Shown here: positions 7,656 to 16,620 of the stretch, piece by piece | Layout: the number at the start of each line of letters is the position of its first letter | How positions within the stretch are numbered: position 1 is the first letter of the stretch | From: JADJPG01 sp964491875 | Lineage (GTDB): Bacteria > Verrucomicrobiota > Verrucomicrobiia > Limisphaerales > JADJPG01 | Assembly (NCBI GenBank): GCA_964491875.1 | Contig: CAZBIC010000034.1 | Span: forward strand, 18,648 to 82,647 | Length of the DNA: 64,000 nucleotides | Direction of reading: 5' to 3' | The notes under the pieces: generated by a model | Told to the model about the DNA's origin: nothing | What the model saw: the letters and a program-made list of their open reading frames with translations, nothing else | Databases searched by the model: none | Translations under genes and position numbers: made by a program

Positions 7656-8096
7656 ATGATCAACATCCTGAACGGCATCGACAGTACGTCGTCCGCCCTC
7701 AACGCCGAGAGAATCCGCATGGAAGTGGTTTCCCAAAACATTGCCAACGTGAACTCCACCCGGGGTCCCGATGGCAAACTCAAGCCCTACCAGCGCCAGC
7801 AAGTGGTCTTTGAGACCGCGTTGAAGGACCAGCTGAAGGGTTCTGGCATTCCCGGAAGCGAAGCAAGCACCGTGCATGTGGCGCGCATCGAATCCTCCAA
7901 GCGCCCGCCGCGGATGGTTTATCAGCCCGGCCATGCGGACGCGGATGCGAACGGCATGGTGGCGATGCCAAACATCAATATTCACGAGGAGATGGTGGAC
8001 CTGATGTCCGCTTCCCGCGCGTATGAGGCGAACCTGAACGTGGTGAAGACTGCGCGCAGCATGGCATTGCAGACCATGGCCATCGGCAAACGGTAA
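7656..8096 (+). CDS. flgC: Flagellar proximal rod protein FlgC
   Basis: FlgC is a proximal rod protein. The 146-residue product carries the N-terminal motif ERIRMEVVSQNIANVNSTRG and the C-terminal family block NINIHEEMVDLMSASRAYEA followed by NLNVVKTARSMALQ. The length is typical. It lies 48 bases downstream of flgB and 19 upstream of fliE; the three products form the base of the rod together with FlgF. Confidence 0.96.
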   Translation: MINILNGIDSTSSALNAERIRMEVVSQNIANVNSTRGPDGKLKPYQRQQVVFETALKDQLKGSGIPGSEASTVHVARIESSKRPPRMVYQPGHADADANGMVAMPNINIHEEMVDLMSASRAYEANLNVVKTARSMALQTMAIGKR

Positions 8097-8115
8097 CCTC
8101 TAACCCCTCGCGCTC

Positions 8116-8514
8116 ATGAATCCGCTGTCCGCGCTTCGTACTATTGCGCATCCGGCATTACGCGCTGAGCCGATGCGGCCGCCCACCGAAACCGGCGCGC
8201 CGAAGGCCATTCCGTTTTCCGAACTGGAGAAGCTCTCGCCGGGCATACTGCCAATGCCCATCGACACCACGCGTGTCGCGGGCACGTCTGGCGCGGGTTT
8301 CCAAAGTCTGGTCGGAGATTTGGTTTCACAAGTCGCCTCCAAGCAGGCGGCGGCCAGCGAGTCCGTCAACCAGATGTTGAGCGGCGGCCAGAATGTTTCG
8401 TTGCACCAGACGATGATTGCGATGGAGGAAGCGAGCATCTCGTTCCAGCTGATGGTCGAGGTGCGGAACAAGCTTCTGGAATCGTACCAGGAGCTGATGC
8501 GCATGCAGGTTTAA
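8116..8514 (+). CDS. fliE: Flagellar hook-basal body protein FliE
   Basis: FliE is the adaptor between the MS ring/export gate and the rod. The 132-residue product is slightly longer than the usual 100-110 residues because of a proline-rich N-terminal part. The conserved C-terminal half is clear: SVNQMLSGG, then VSLHQTMIAMEEASISFQLM and VRNKLLESYQELMRMQV. Its position between flgC and fliF is the standard one. Confidence 0.93.
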   Translation: MNPLSALRTIAHPALRAEPMRPPTETGAPKAIPFSELEKLSPGILPMPIDTTRVAGTSGAGFQSLVGDLVSQVASKQAAASESVNQMLSGGQNVSLHQTMIAMEEASISFQLMVEVRNKLLESYQELMRMQV

Positions 8515-8531
8515 TTCGTCACTGAGATTTC

Positions 8532-10205
8532 ATGGGAGACAATCTACGTCAATTGGGCCAGCAACTGGCCGAGATCTGGAAGCAACTCGGAGTCAATCAA
8601 CGCGTCAGCGTCGTCCTCGGTGCGGGCGTCGTGGTGGCGGGCTTGATTGGACTTTCGTTGTGGTCGAACCGTCCGGACTACGCGCTGCTCTACGGCAAAC
8701 TGGATGATGGCGAGGCGGCGAAGGTCATGGCCGCGCTGGATGACGCCAAAGTTCCTTACCAAACGGGGCGCGGCGGCAGTTCCATTCTGGTTCCATCCGA
8801 CAAGGTGTATCAGATGCGCGCCCAGCTGGCGGGCAAGGGCATTCCCCGCGGGGAAGGTGTCGGGTTTGAGATTTTTGACAAGCCCAACTTCGGCATCTCC
8901 GATTTCGTCCAGCGCGCCAATTATCTCCGCGCTGTTCAGGGCGAACTGGCGCGCACCATCGGCCAGATTGACATGGTGGAATCGGCTCGCGTGATGATCG
9001 TCATGCCGGAGAACCGGCTGCTCGTCGACAGCCAGAAGAAGCCCACGGCCTCGGTCTTTGTGCGCACCAAGAGCAACGGCCAGCTTCCGGTTTCCGCGGT
9101 GAACTCCATCCGTTTCCTGGTCGCGAACGCCGTCGAGGGTTTGCAGGCGAACAGCGTTTCCGTGGTCGACAACCTCGGCAATGTTCTTTCGGAAAACCAG
9201 GAAGAGGACTCCGTCGCAGGCATGTCGAACAACCAACTTTCAGCGCGCCGGAATCTTGAGCAATACCTCTCCAAGAAGGCGGAAGGCATGTTGGAAAAGG
9301 TGCTTGGTCCGGGGCAGGCGATTGTGCGGGTGGCTGCTGAGATCAACTGGGATACGATCACACGAACGGAAGAGAAGTTTGATCCGGATGGCCAGGTGGC
9401 GCGCAGCACGACGTTGAATGACGAGACGACGACCACCTCGGCGGGGGGCGGCGCAGATTCCAACAACAATGGCGGCGGTGGCAATCCAGGCGGTCCGGCC
9501 GGCGTCGCTAGTAACACCGCGAACGGCGCCCCGGATTCAGGCAACTCGACGACAACGCAGTCGAACACCAGCAACAGCCAGACGAAAAAGAAGGTGACGC
9601 AGAGCCAGTATGAAGTCGGCAAAACATCCATCAGCACCCTTTTGTCCGCCGGCGGCCTGCGCCGTCTTTCCGCCGCGGTGTTTGTTTCGCAGAAAATGGA
9701 AGGGGAGGGGAAGGATCGCAAACCGGTCGCCCGTTCCGATGAGGAAATGCAGAAACTCAAGCGCATCGTGCAGAGCGCCGTGGGAATTCTGGAAAATGAT
9801 CCCACTCGCAAGGACGAGCTGACGCTGGAGCAATTGCCCTTCAACGAACAGCCGGCCATTGAATTGAGCCAGCGCCTGGAGACGGATGGCAACCGCCAGT
9901 TCTATTGGGAGATCGGTAAGAACGTGCTCTTCGCCGCGATCGCCCTCGTGATGTTCATGGTGTTCCTCAAGCTGTTGAAGAAGACCACGGCCAGCGATAT
10001 TCCGATCAACCTGACTTCTACTGGCGAGAACGGAACGTTCAACGCGACTGAAGGCGGCGAGAGCGACGCTGGCGCGGGCTGGCGCAAGGACGCCAAGGCC
10101 GGCGTCGTGACGGTCGAAGTGCTCAACGCGCTGATTAAGGAGAATCCCGCCAACATGACGCAGGCTGTCCGCTCGTGGCTGGCCGCAGGAAACAAGAGCA
10201 ACTAG
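8532..10205 (+). CDS. fliF: Flagellar MS-ring protein FliF
   Basis: FliF forms the membrane-embedded MS ring on which the motor is built. The 557-residue protein has two membrane segments (about residues 26-44 and 464-484) flanking a periplasmic region with ring-building motifs (YALLYGKLDDGEAAKV, ARVMIVMPE, VSVVDNLGNVL). A low-complexity Gly/Asn/Ser/Thr stretch at about residues 302-352 lies in the periplasmic region, where FliF proteins vary. The cytoplasmic C-terminus (VLNALIKENPANMTQAVRSW) is the expected FliG-binding tail. fliG starts 6 bases after the stop. Confidence 0.97.
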   Translation: MGDNLRQLGQQLAEIWKQLGVNQRVSVVLGAGVVVAGLIGLSLWSNRPDYALLYGKLDDGEAAKVMAALDDAKVPYQTGRGGSSILVPSDKVYQMRAQLAGKGIPRGEGVGFEIFDKPNFGISDFVQRANYLRAVQGELARTIGQIDMVESARVMIVMPENRLLVDSQKKPTASVFVRTKSNGQLPVSAVNSIRFLVANAVEGLQANSVSVVDNLGNVLSENQEEDSVAGMSNNQLSARRNLEQYLSKKAEGMLEKVLGPGQAIVRVAAEINWDTITRTEEKFDPDGQVARSTTLNDETTTTSAGGGADSNNNGGGGNPGGPAGVASNTANGAPDSGNSTTTQSNTSNSQTKKKVTQSQYEVGKTSISTLLSAGGLRRLSAAVFVSQKMEGEGKDRKPVARSDEEMQKLKRIVQSAVGILENDPTRKDELTLEQLPFNEQPAIELSQRLETDGNRQFYWEIGKNVLFAAIALVMFMVFLKLLKKTTASDIPINLTSTGENGTFNATEGGESDAGAGWRKDAKAGVVTVEVLNALIKENPANMTQAVRSWLAAGNKSN

Positions 10206-10211
10206 CGATTT

Positions 10212-11249
10212 ATGGCCGCCCAACCCGATGCTGATGCAGTACCACTGGACGTCACAAAGATGACGAAGGTGCAGAAGCTGGCTGCGCTTCTGATTGTGAT
10301 CGGCCCGGAAGCCGCCTCGCAGGTGATGAAGAACCTGGATGAGCACGAGCTGGACATCATCGCGGCGGAAATGGCGAAGATGCCGATGATTCCGCAGGAT
10401 CTGCAGAAGGATATTCTCAAGGAGTTCACGAACGTCGCGGTCGAGGCCAGCACGGGAATTCTAGGTGGAGTCAGCTATACGCAGGCGGCTCTCGAGAAGT
10501 CCGTGGGAGTCTTTCGTGCAACGAACATTGTCGGCCGCGTTTCGCCCACTCGAACGCCAGTCGCCACCATGCAGGCGATCATCGAGATGGAGCCGCGCCA
10601 GATTCACAATCTCATCAAGCAGGAGCAGCCGCAGACGATCGCACTCGTGATGAGTTACCTCGGCGCCGCGAAGAGCGCGCAGCTGCTGGTGCTGCTTCGT
10701 CCGGAAATTCGCGAACAGGTGGTCGAGCGCCTCGCCACGCTGGCCGCGACGCCGATCGAAGTGGTCGAGAAGCTGGTGGAAGTGCTCAACAACCGCGTCG
10801 GCACCAAGCCCACCCGCGCCTTGAATCAGACGGGCGGCATGAAGATGACGGCGGAGCTGCTCAACTCGCTCGACAAAAACATCAGCAAGACGCTGCTCAT
10901 CGCGCTCGAGGAGCGCAATGCCGAGCTGGGCGCCGGCATCCGCCAGAAGATGTTTACCTTCGAAGATCTCACCGGCCTGGACATGCCGAGCCTGCAAAAG
11001 GTTCTGCGCGAGATCGACATGCGCGACCTCGCAGTGTCGCTCAAGTCCGCGAGCGACAAGCTCAAGACGACGTTGCTGGCGTGCATCTCAAAGCGCGCCG
11101 CGGAAACAGTGAACGAGGAAATGAGCTTCATGGGTCCGCTCAAGTTGAAGGACATCGAAGCCGCGCAAGGACGTATCATCGAGGTGGTTCGCCGTCTCGA
11201 AAGCGAAGGCGAGATTGAGATCGACGCGGGTAAGGGCAATGAAGGCTGA
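10212..11249 (+). CDS. fliG: Flagellar motor switch protein FliG
   Basis: FliG is the rotor protein that binds FliF and receives torque from MotA. The 345-residue product has the normal length and three-domain layout. KVQKLAALLIVIGPEAASQV marks the N-terminal domain. The middle-domain EHPQ-type motif appears as EQPQ (in LIKQEQPQTIALVMSYL). The C-terminal torque helix region contains the charged run around FEDLTGLDMPSLQKVLREID. It overlaps the fliH start by 11 bases, which points to translational coupling. Confidence 0.97.
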   Translation: MAAQPDADAVPLDVTKMTKVQKLAALLIVIGPEAASQVMKNLDEHELDIIAAEMAKMPMIPQDLQKDILKEFTNVAVEASTGILGGVSYTQAALEKSVGVFRATNIVGRVSPTRTPVATMQAIIEMEPRQIHNLIKQEQPQTIALVMSYLGAAKSAQLLVLLRPEIREQVVERLATLAATPIEVVEKLVEVLNNRVGTKPTRALNQTGGMKMTAELLNSLDKNISKTLLIALEERNAELGAGIRQKMFTFEDLTGLDMPSLQKVLREIDMRDLAVSLKSASDKLKTTLLACISKRAAETVNEEMSFMGPLKLKDIEAAQGRIIEVVRRLESEGEIEIDAGKGNEG

Positions 11250-11814
11250 GCACAACATCCAGTTCGTCGCCCCGCTCCGCGATGTGAAGATCGTTCGCAC
11301 GGGCACGCGCGACGAATTGCTGCAGCAGGATCTCAAGGCCAGCTTCGAACGCGGCCGGCAGGAGGGCGAGCGCAGCCTCGGTGCGCAGCTCGTTCAGCAG
11401 CGGGCCGAGGTCATGGAGTTGCAGACGGGCGTGCTTTCCGCGCTGCGCGACGCGGTTCCCCAGGTGACACGCGAATGCGAGCGGGTGCTGGTGACGCTCG
11501 CCATTGAAGCGGCGCAGCGATTGATTAGCGGCCTTCCGGTTTCTCCTGAGATGGTCGAAGCCTCCGTGAAGGAGGCGTGCGCGCAGGTGGAAGATTCCGC
11601 CGAGCTCAACGTTCAGCTGCATCCGGAGGATCTCGCGCTGTTGGAGAAGGTGAACTCGCCGTTGCTCCTGCCGCAGGGTGGGAAGGATCGGATCAACTTT
11701 CATGCGTCGTCGCAGGTAACGCGCGGTGGCTGCGTGGTTCACACCCGCTTCGGCGTGATCGATGGCCGTCGCGAAACCAAGATTGAACTGCTGAAGAACG
11801 CCCTTTCCGCATGA
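11239..11814 (+). CDS. fliH: Flagellar export ATPase regulator FliH
   Basis: FliH binds the export ATPase FliI and ties it to the C ring. The ATG at 11239 follows a TAAGGG-type ribosome binding site and gives 191 residues; an earlier in-frame ATG at 11215 lies deeper in fliG. The C-terminal half has the FliH/V-ATPase E-subunit-like pattern (LVTLAIEAAQRLISGLPVSP, LNVQLHPEDLALLEK, GGCVVHTRFGVIDGR, ETKIELLKNAL). It lies between fliG and fliI, as in most flagellar operons, and overlaps the fliI start by four bases. Confidence 0.92.
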   Translation: MKAEHNIQFVAPLRDVKIVRTGTRDELLQQDLKASFERGRQEGERSLGAQLVQQRAEVMELQTGVLSALRDAVPQVTRECERVLVTLAIEAAQRLISGLPVSPEMVEASVKEACAQVEDSAELNVQLHPEDLALLEKVNSPLLLPQGGKDRINFHASSQVTRGGCVVHTRFGVIDGRRETKIELLKNALSA

Positions 11815-13196
11815 TGGCTCCCACTGACCAACAAGCGCCTCATCGGCTCGATCATCTGCTCCGCAAGGTGCGGCAAACGCGGCTGGTTGAGAATCGCGGG
11901 CTGGTCCGTCAGGTGATCGGGCTGGTCATCGAGTCCGAGGGGCCGCTGGTCGCGGTGGGCGAAGTCTGTCGCATCGAGTCGGCCCGTCACGATGGCAGCA
12001 CGCTCGCGGAGGTGGTGGGCTTCCGAAACAATCACGTGCTGCTGATGCCGCTGGGCGAGACGCACGGCATTCATCCCGGCAGCGAAGTCATTTCGCTGGG
12101 CGGTCCGTTGCAGGCGCCGGTGGGCGATGCGTTGATGGGCCGGGTGATTGACGGGTTGGGTAATCCGCTGGATGACCTCGGCCCTTTGGGCGCCACACAG
12201 ACGGCGGCGTTGACCTTGCTTCCTCCTCATCCGCTGAAACGGCAGCGCATTTCGAAACCGTTCTCCACCGGCATCAAAGCCATGGACACGTTCGTCCCGT
12301 GCGGCCGTGGCCAGCGTCTCGGCATCTTCGCGGGCAGCGGTGTCGGCAAGTCGACGTTGCTCGGCATGATCGCCAGCCGGGCGGAGGCGGACGTGAATGT
12401 CATCGCGCTGATCGGTGAGCGTGGTCGCGAAGTACGCGAGTTTCTGGAAAAGGATCTGGATGAAGCCGGTCGCAGGAAGTCGGTGGTGATTGTCGCGACT
12501 TCCAACCAGCCGGCGCTGGCGCGATTGCGCGGGGCGTTCCTCGCGACGGCGATTGCCGAGCACTTCCGCGATGCGGGAAAGAACGTGTTGCTGATGATGG
12601 ATAGCGTGACGCGTTTCGCGATGGCGCAGCGCGAGATTGGCCTGGCGGTGGGCGAGCCGCCCGCGACGCGCGGCTACACGCCGTCGGTATTTTCTCTTTT
12701 GCCGCAGCTGCTCGAACGCGCCGGTACGGGCGAGCGCGGCGCGATTACCGGATTGTTCACGGTGCTGGTGGAGGCGGATGACATGAACGATCCGATCGCG
12801 GATGCAGTTCGGTCAATTCTGGACGGGCATCTGGTCCTCACCCGTGAGCTGGCGACGCAGAATCATTATCCGGCGATCGACGTGCTCGAAAGTGTCAGCC
12901 GGTTGGTGCGCGATCTCACGACGCCCGATCAGCAGCGTCTCGCCGCGGCGGCGCGGGAGATGATGGCCATCTATCGCAAGAACCAGGATTTGATCAATAT
13001 CGGCGCCTACCCGGCCGGCAGCAATGTCGCGATTGATCGCGCGATTCAGCTGCATGATCCGCTCCGGGGATTTCTGCGACAGAATGTGACCGAAGGAGTT
13101 CTCGCGCGTGACAGCTGGACGCAGCTGGAGAAGACCATGCAGCTGGTGTCTCCTGCGAAACCGGCAACGCCGCCGCCACCACCCAAACGATCGTAA
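11811..13196 (+). CDS. fliI: Flagellum-specific export ATPase FliI
   Basis: FliI is the F1-beta-like ATPase of the flagellar type III export apparatus. In 461 residues the Walker A motif is FAGSGVGKST (about 172-181) and the Walker B aspartate is D264 in LLMMDSVTRFAMAQREIGLA. The GEPPATRGYTPSVFSLLPQL block is diagnostic for flagellar and type III secretion ATPases. The C-terminus ends in a short proline-rich tail. It overlaps fliH by four bases. Confidence 0.97.
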   Translation: MMAPTDQQAPHRLDHLLRKVRQTRLVENRGLVRQVIGLVIESEGPLVAVGEVCRIESARHDGSTLAEVVGFRNNHVLLMPLGETHGIHPGSEVISLGGPLQAPVGDALMGRVIDGLGNPLDDLGPLGATQTAALTLLPPHPLKRQRISKPFSTGIKAMDTFVPCGRGQRLGIFAGSGVGKSTLLGMIASRAEADVNVIALIGERGREVREFLEKDLDEAGRRKSVVIVATSNQPALARLRGAFLATAIAEHFRDAGKNVLLMMDSVTRFAMAQREIGLAVGEPPATRGYTPSVFSLLPQLLERAGTGERGAITGLFTVLVEADDMNDPIADAVRSILDGHLVLTRELATQNHYPAIDVLESVSRLVRDLTTPDQQRLAAAAREMMAIYRKNQDLINIGAYPAGSNVAIDRAIQLHDPLRGFLRQNVTEGVLARDSWTQLEKTMQLVSPAKPATPPPPPKRS

Positions 13197-13229
13197 CCAC
13201 CAGACGGATTCAGAATTCACCCCCATCAC

Positions 13230-13706
13230 ATGAAACGATTCGAGTTCAAGTTGCAGGCCGTGTTGACCCTGAGACAGCGCGCTGAACAGGCGGCGCTGGA
13301 GAAGTACAGCCGGGCGATTCAGCACCGGCAGGGCGCGGCGACGCAGCTTGAGGAGGCGGAGATGGAGCTTTCGCAGGCCCGCCGGCAGTGGTTGAACGCG
13401 TTGGCGGATGGATGTCCAGCCGCGCGCGCGGCGCAGATTCTCGGGTTCTGCCACATGATGGAGGAACGCAAGCGTCAGTGTGAACAGACGCTGACGCTGG
13501 CGGATGTCGAACTGAACCAGGCGAGCCAGAAGATGCTCTTCGCCCGCCAGCAACGCGAGGCGGTGGAAACGTTCCTCGCCCGTCAACGCGAGCGTTACGA
13601 CCGCAAGCTGCAGGACGACGAGCGCAAGATGATCGATGATCTCGTGAACCGTCGTCCGCCGGTTTCCTTCACCAGTCCTTCCGTCGTGCAACGCAACTGG
13701 AACTAG
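13230..13706 (+). CDS. fliJ: Flagellar export protein FliJ
   Basis: FliJ is the coiled-coil central stalk of the export ATPase. The 158-residue product is helical throughout, with the family opening FEFKLQAVLTLRQRAEQAAL and long charged heptad stretches (EEAEMELSQARRQWLNAL, RQQREAVETFLARQRERYD). Sequence conservation in FliJ is low, so the call relies on the opening motif, coiled-coil content, length and position immediately after fliI. Confidence 0.9.
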   Translation: MKRFEFKLQAVLTLRQRAEQAALEKYSRAIQHRQGAATQLEEAEMELSQARRQWLNALADGCPAARAAQILGFCHMMEERKRQCEQTLTLADVELNQASQKMLFARQQREAVETFLARQRERYDRKLQDDERKMIDDLVNRRPPVSFTSPSVVQRNWN

Positions 13707-13712
13707 TCCCGT

Positions 13713-14315
13713 ATGAAGATGCTTCAATCTCCCGTGGTCGCCGCGATTCTCGGCGGTCTGTTGTTTCTCCTGACCTCGGCGTTTCTGACGACGAAGGGTC
13801 TGACGCCTGTGCCGCATGCGGAGAGCGAGCACCATGAAGGCGAGGAGGAGCCCAGCATCAATGGGCCTTCGTGGACGTTTTTCAATCCGGAGATGGAGCA
13901 GATCATGGATGAGCTGAAGTCCGAGCGCGAGGCGATGGTGACGAAGGAGAAGCAGTTGAAAGAACTGGAGACGCGGTTGCGCGCGGAGCGTTCTGAGCTC
14001 GATGATGAATTGAAGAAGATCAAGGCCATCCAACTGAAGGTGGACCGGGATGTGTTGCGCATTAAGGAGGATGAAGCCGGCAATTTGAAGAAGCTGGCCA
14101 AGATGTACGCCACCATGGAACCCGCCGGTGCCGCTAAGATCATGCGCGAACTGGATGACGTGGTGGTGGTGAAGATTTTGACTTTGATGAAGGAGCCCGA
14201 GACGGCGCTCGTTCTCGAATCCTTCGCCCGCATGGGCGACGCCGAAACCAAGCGGGCGGCTCAGCTGTCCGAAAGCCTCCGCGCCGCAGCCGCCGCCAAA
14301 ACTCCCGCAAAATAG
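13713..14315 (+). CDS. MotE/YlxF-like periplasmic protein with MgtE-N-type domain
   Basis: The 200-residue product has one N-terminal membrane segment (about residues 8-27), a coiled coil (about 60-130, EREAMVTKEKQLKELETRLR onward) and a C-terminal MgtE N-domain-like segment (KLAKMYATMEPAGAAKIMRE, LVLESFARMGD). This is the architecture of MotE of alphaproteobacteria, a chaperone of the periplasmic motor protein MotC, and of YlxF in Bacillus, which occupies this slot between fliJ and fliK. Its role here is unknown; a stator or hook-length function is inference. It is followed by fliK with no gap. Confidence 0.82.
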   Translation: MKMLQSPVVAAILGGLLFLLTSAFLTTKGLTPVPHAESEHHEGEEEPSINGPSWTFFNPEMEQIMDELKSEREAMVTKEKQLKELETRLRAERSELDDELKKIKAIQLKVDRDVLRIKEDEAGNLKKLAKMYATMEPAGAAKIMRELDDVVVVKILTLMKEPETALVLESFARMGDAETKRAAQLSESLRAAAAAKTPAK

Positions 14316-16160
14316 ATGACCACTAAAGACGTTTCATTGATCGGTAATCCGGCGGCGACTGATGCCACGGGTCTTCCACCAGGACCGGCACCCGCCAAGG
14401 CGACGAAGCCGGAGCGCGAGTTTGCCTCCGTGATGGAGCAGGCGACGGGACGCAAGGCCGCGCATTCGCGCGCGACCCGCTCTTCCGCCCGCAGCCGGAA
14501 CGACGAAGCTCCGTCTGCGCACTCTCGTGACCGCGTGGCGCGGAGCGCAAAGTCGGAGGTGAACCCACGAACCGCCGCGCGCCTGGCGAGATCCGGAGCC
14601 AAGTTGTCGGAGGAGAACCCGGGCGAGGTTTCGTCCGAGGCATCTCGAGCGCCCGCTGAAGGCGTGAGTGAGGAGAAGGTGACCAAAGTTTCGGCGACGA
14701 CGGAATCTTCCTCCGAGACCGAAGGTGAGGGATCGACATCGGCATCGCCGGAGACGGAGGCGGAAGTCAAAGACCCCGGGACACCGACCAACATTGTGCC
14801 GTTCCCAGGCGCGATGGCGCAGGCGGCGGTGATCATTCCGTTTCCAGTGGCCGAAGCGCAGGCAGCGCCGGCGGCTGTTACGAATACAGTCGTTGCTGGA
14901 ACAACCGGTGGGGCTGATGCGGCGTCTGGCGCGGAGACTTCTGCGAACGCGAGTCAGGTGATTGTGCCGCTTCCAAATACCAGAAGCACCGAGGCTTCTC
15001 GCTCAGCGGTCAATGGCGAGCGCACCGTGATGGTGGATGATGAGGACGGGATCGATGTCACGAAGTTTGGTTTCAGGCCGGTGAAGAGCGAGGAGACGGT
15101 CGATCCGCGATTGCCGGTTTCTGGATCAAGTCCATCCGCCGTCGCTGACGCCGCACTGGCCGCCTCAGCGCAATCGAAGGTCATTTCGGTGGCGTTCCGC
15201 ACCGAATCCGGGGCGGGACCGAAGAATGGGGACGTCCAAGCTTCTGCGGAGGTACAGACACAATTGCCGGGTGAGATGGCACAGCGGGTAGAATCTGCTC
15301 CATCCGCCTCCGCTCCTGAGTCCTCGGCGAAGATTGTCCTGTTACGTACGGATGCGGCGAAGTCCGCCGCTGGCGGGGGTTTGGACCCTGTGGCGTCGGG
15401 GGTTGGATCGCGGCTGGAAACCACTGGCACATCCGTTGCTAAGCAGGAGGTTCGTATGGAATCGATGACAACCTCCGAGCGCGAAGCCGCCACCGCCGAT
15501 GCGGGTGAGTCGCTGCTCGTCCCATTGCCGGATTTGACTTCGAAGCCGGCTGGTCGCGATTCGGCACCGGGGGATTTCGCGTCGCGGAATCTGTTGCCCA
15601 CCGAATGGCCGACGGCCCGTGCAGTGAGTGAAGCGGAGCAGGCGCTGACCGGAGCCGAGGGCGTCAAGGCCGCCGATGCCACGGGAACGGTGGAGAAAAT
15701 TTCCAGTTTGATTGCTCGCGAGAGCGCGTTGGTGAAGAAGCATGGATCGGATTCCCTGGCGGTCGTCCTGCGCCCGGATGCGGAGACGGAGCTGTTCGTT
15801 CATCTGTCGCAACGCGACGGCCAGATCGAAGCGACCGTGCGTTGTGAACGCGGTGATGTGCATCAGCTCGGTGCGCTCTGGACGCAGCTGCAGGAATCTC
15901 TCGCCCAGCAAAAGGTTCGCCTGGCTCCACTGCAAGAATCGTCGGGCGGAAACTCCAATTTCAATCAATCGCCCAACGGCTCAGGAATGAGCGGTGGGCA
16001 AAGCGGCACGCGCGAGGAGGCGCGTCCGCAGAAACAATCCATGGATGACTGGCCTGCGCCGGCAGTGCCCGCACCCCCCGCACCCCATGTGCGTGGGACG
16101 GGCGGCTCCCGTCGCCGCCGCATTACCACCAGTCGCCCGGGCTGGGAAACCTGGGCATAA
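14316..16160 (+). CDS. fliK: Flagellar hook-length control protein FliK
   Basis: FliK measures hook length and switches export specificity. The 614-residue product is long for the family. Its first 450 residues are low-complexity, rich in Ala, Ser, Glu and Thr, as expected of the ruler part. The C-terminal hook-length domain is recognisable around residues 465-545 (SLAVVLRPDAETELFVHLSQ, GQIEATVRCERGDVHQLGAL, WTQLQESLAQQKVRLAPL). The extreme C-terminus is Arg- and Pro-rich. It lies between the motE-like gene and flgD, the normal place. Confidence 0.9.
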   Translation: MTTKDVSLIGNPAATDATGLPPGPAPAKATKPEREFASVMEQATGRKAAHSRATRSSARSRNDEAPSAHSRDRVARSAKSEVNPRTAARLARSGAKLSEENPGEVSSEASRAPAEGVSEEKVTKVSATTESSSETEGEGSTSASPETEAEVKDPGTPTNIVPFPGAMAQAAVIIPFPVAEAQAAPAAVTNTVVAGTTGGADAASGAETSANASQVIVPLPNTRSTEASRSAVNGERTVMVDDEDGIDVTKFGFRPVKSEETVDPRLPVSGSSPSAVADAALAASAQSKVISVAFRTESGAGPKNGDVQASAEVQTQLPGEMAQRVESAPSASAPESSAKIVLLRTDAAKSAAGGGLDPVASGVGSRLETTGTSVAKQEVRMESMTTSEREAATADAGESLLVPLPDLTSKPAGRDSAPGDFASRNLLPTEWPTARAVSEAEQALTGAEGVKAADATGTVEKISSLIARESALVKKHGSDSLAVVLRPDAETELFVHLSQRDGQIEATVRCERGDVHQLGALWTQLQESLAQQKVRLAPLQESSGGNSNFNQSPNGSGMSGGQSGTREEARPQKQSMDDWPAPAVPAPPAPHVRGTGGSRRRRITTSRPGWETWA

Positions 16161-16163
16161 TTT

Positions 16164-16589
16164 ATGGCCGTAGAATCTGTTGCACCCGTCACCTACATCC
16201 CCGGCACGCAGGTCTCTCAAGACCGCGTGCCGTCGAAATCGCTGACGCAAAATGATTTTCTCAAGCTTCTCGTCGCGCAGATGACGCAGCAGGACCCGCT
16301 GAACCCCAAGTCGGACATCGAGATGATTCCGCAGATGGTTTCGTTCACGCAGCTCGAGCAGTCAAAGAACATGCAGGCGGACATTGCCAGCCTGCGCAGC
16401 CAGCAGGAGATCCTGCAGGCCAATTCACTTTTAGGACGCACCGTGGAAATTCAGGATGAATCGAAGGCCGTCATCACCGGCCCGGTCACCGCAGTGCAGA
16501 TGGAGGAAGGGACGCCAAAACTCGTGGTCAACGGCACCAAGTATGCCTTGAGCGATTTGCTCAGCATCAAGCCGCCGGCCACCAACTGA
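16164..16589 (+). CDS. flgD: Flagellar hook assembly scaffold FlgD (short form)
   Basis: FlgD caps the growing hook and assists FlgE assembly. The conserved N-terminal block is present as LTQNDFLKLLVAQMTQQDPL (about residues 27-46) and MVSFTQLEQSKNM. At 141 residues it is shorter than the usual 220 or so: after the scaffold segment only one small beta domain (GRTVEIQDESKAVITGPVTA) remains and the Ig-like domain of enteric FlgD is missing. Short forms are known. It is followed by the hook gene. Confidence 0.94.
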   Translation: MAVESVAPVTYIPGTQVSQDRVPSKSLTQNDFLKLLVAQMTQQDPLNPKSDIEMIPQMVSFTQLEQSKNMQADIASLRSQQEILQANSLLGRTVEIQDESKAVITGPVTAVQMEEGTPKLVVNGTKYALSDLLSIKPPATN

Positions 16590-16620
16590 CCCCAAACCCT
16601 CATCCCATAAGTAACACCAC

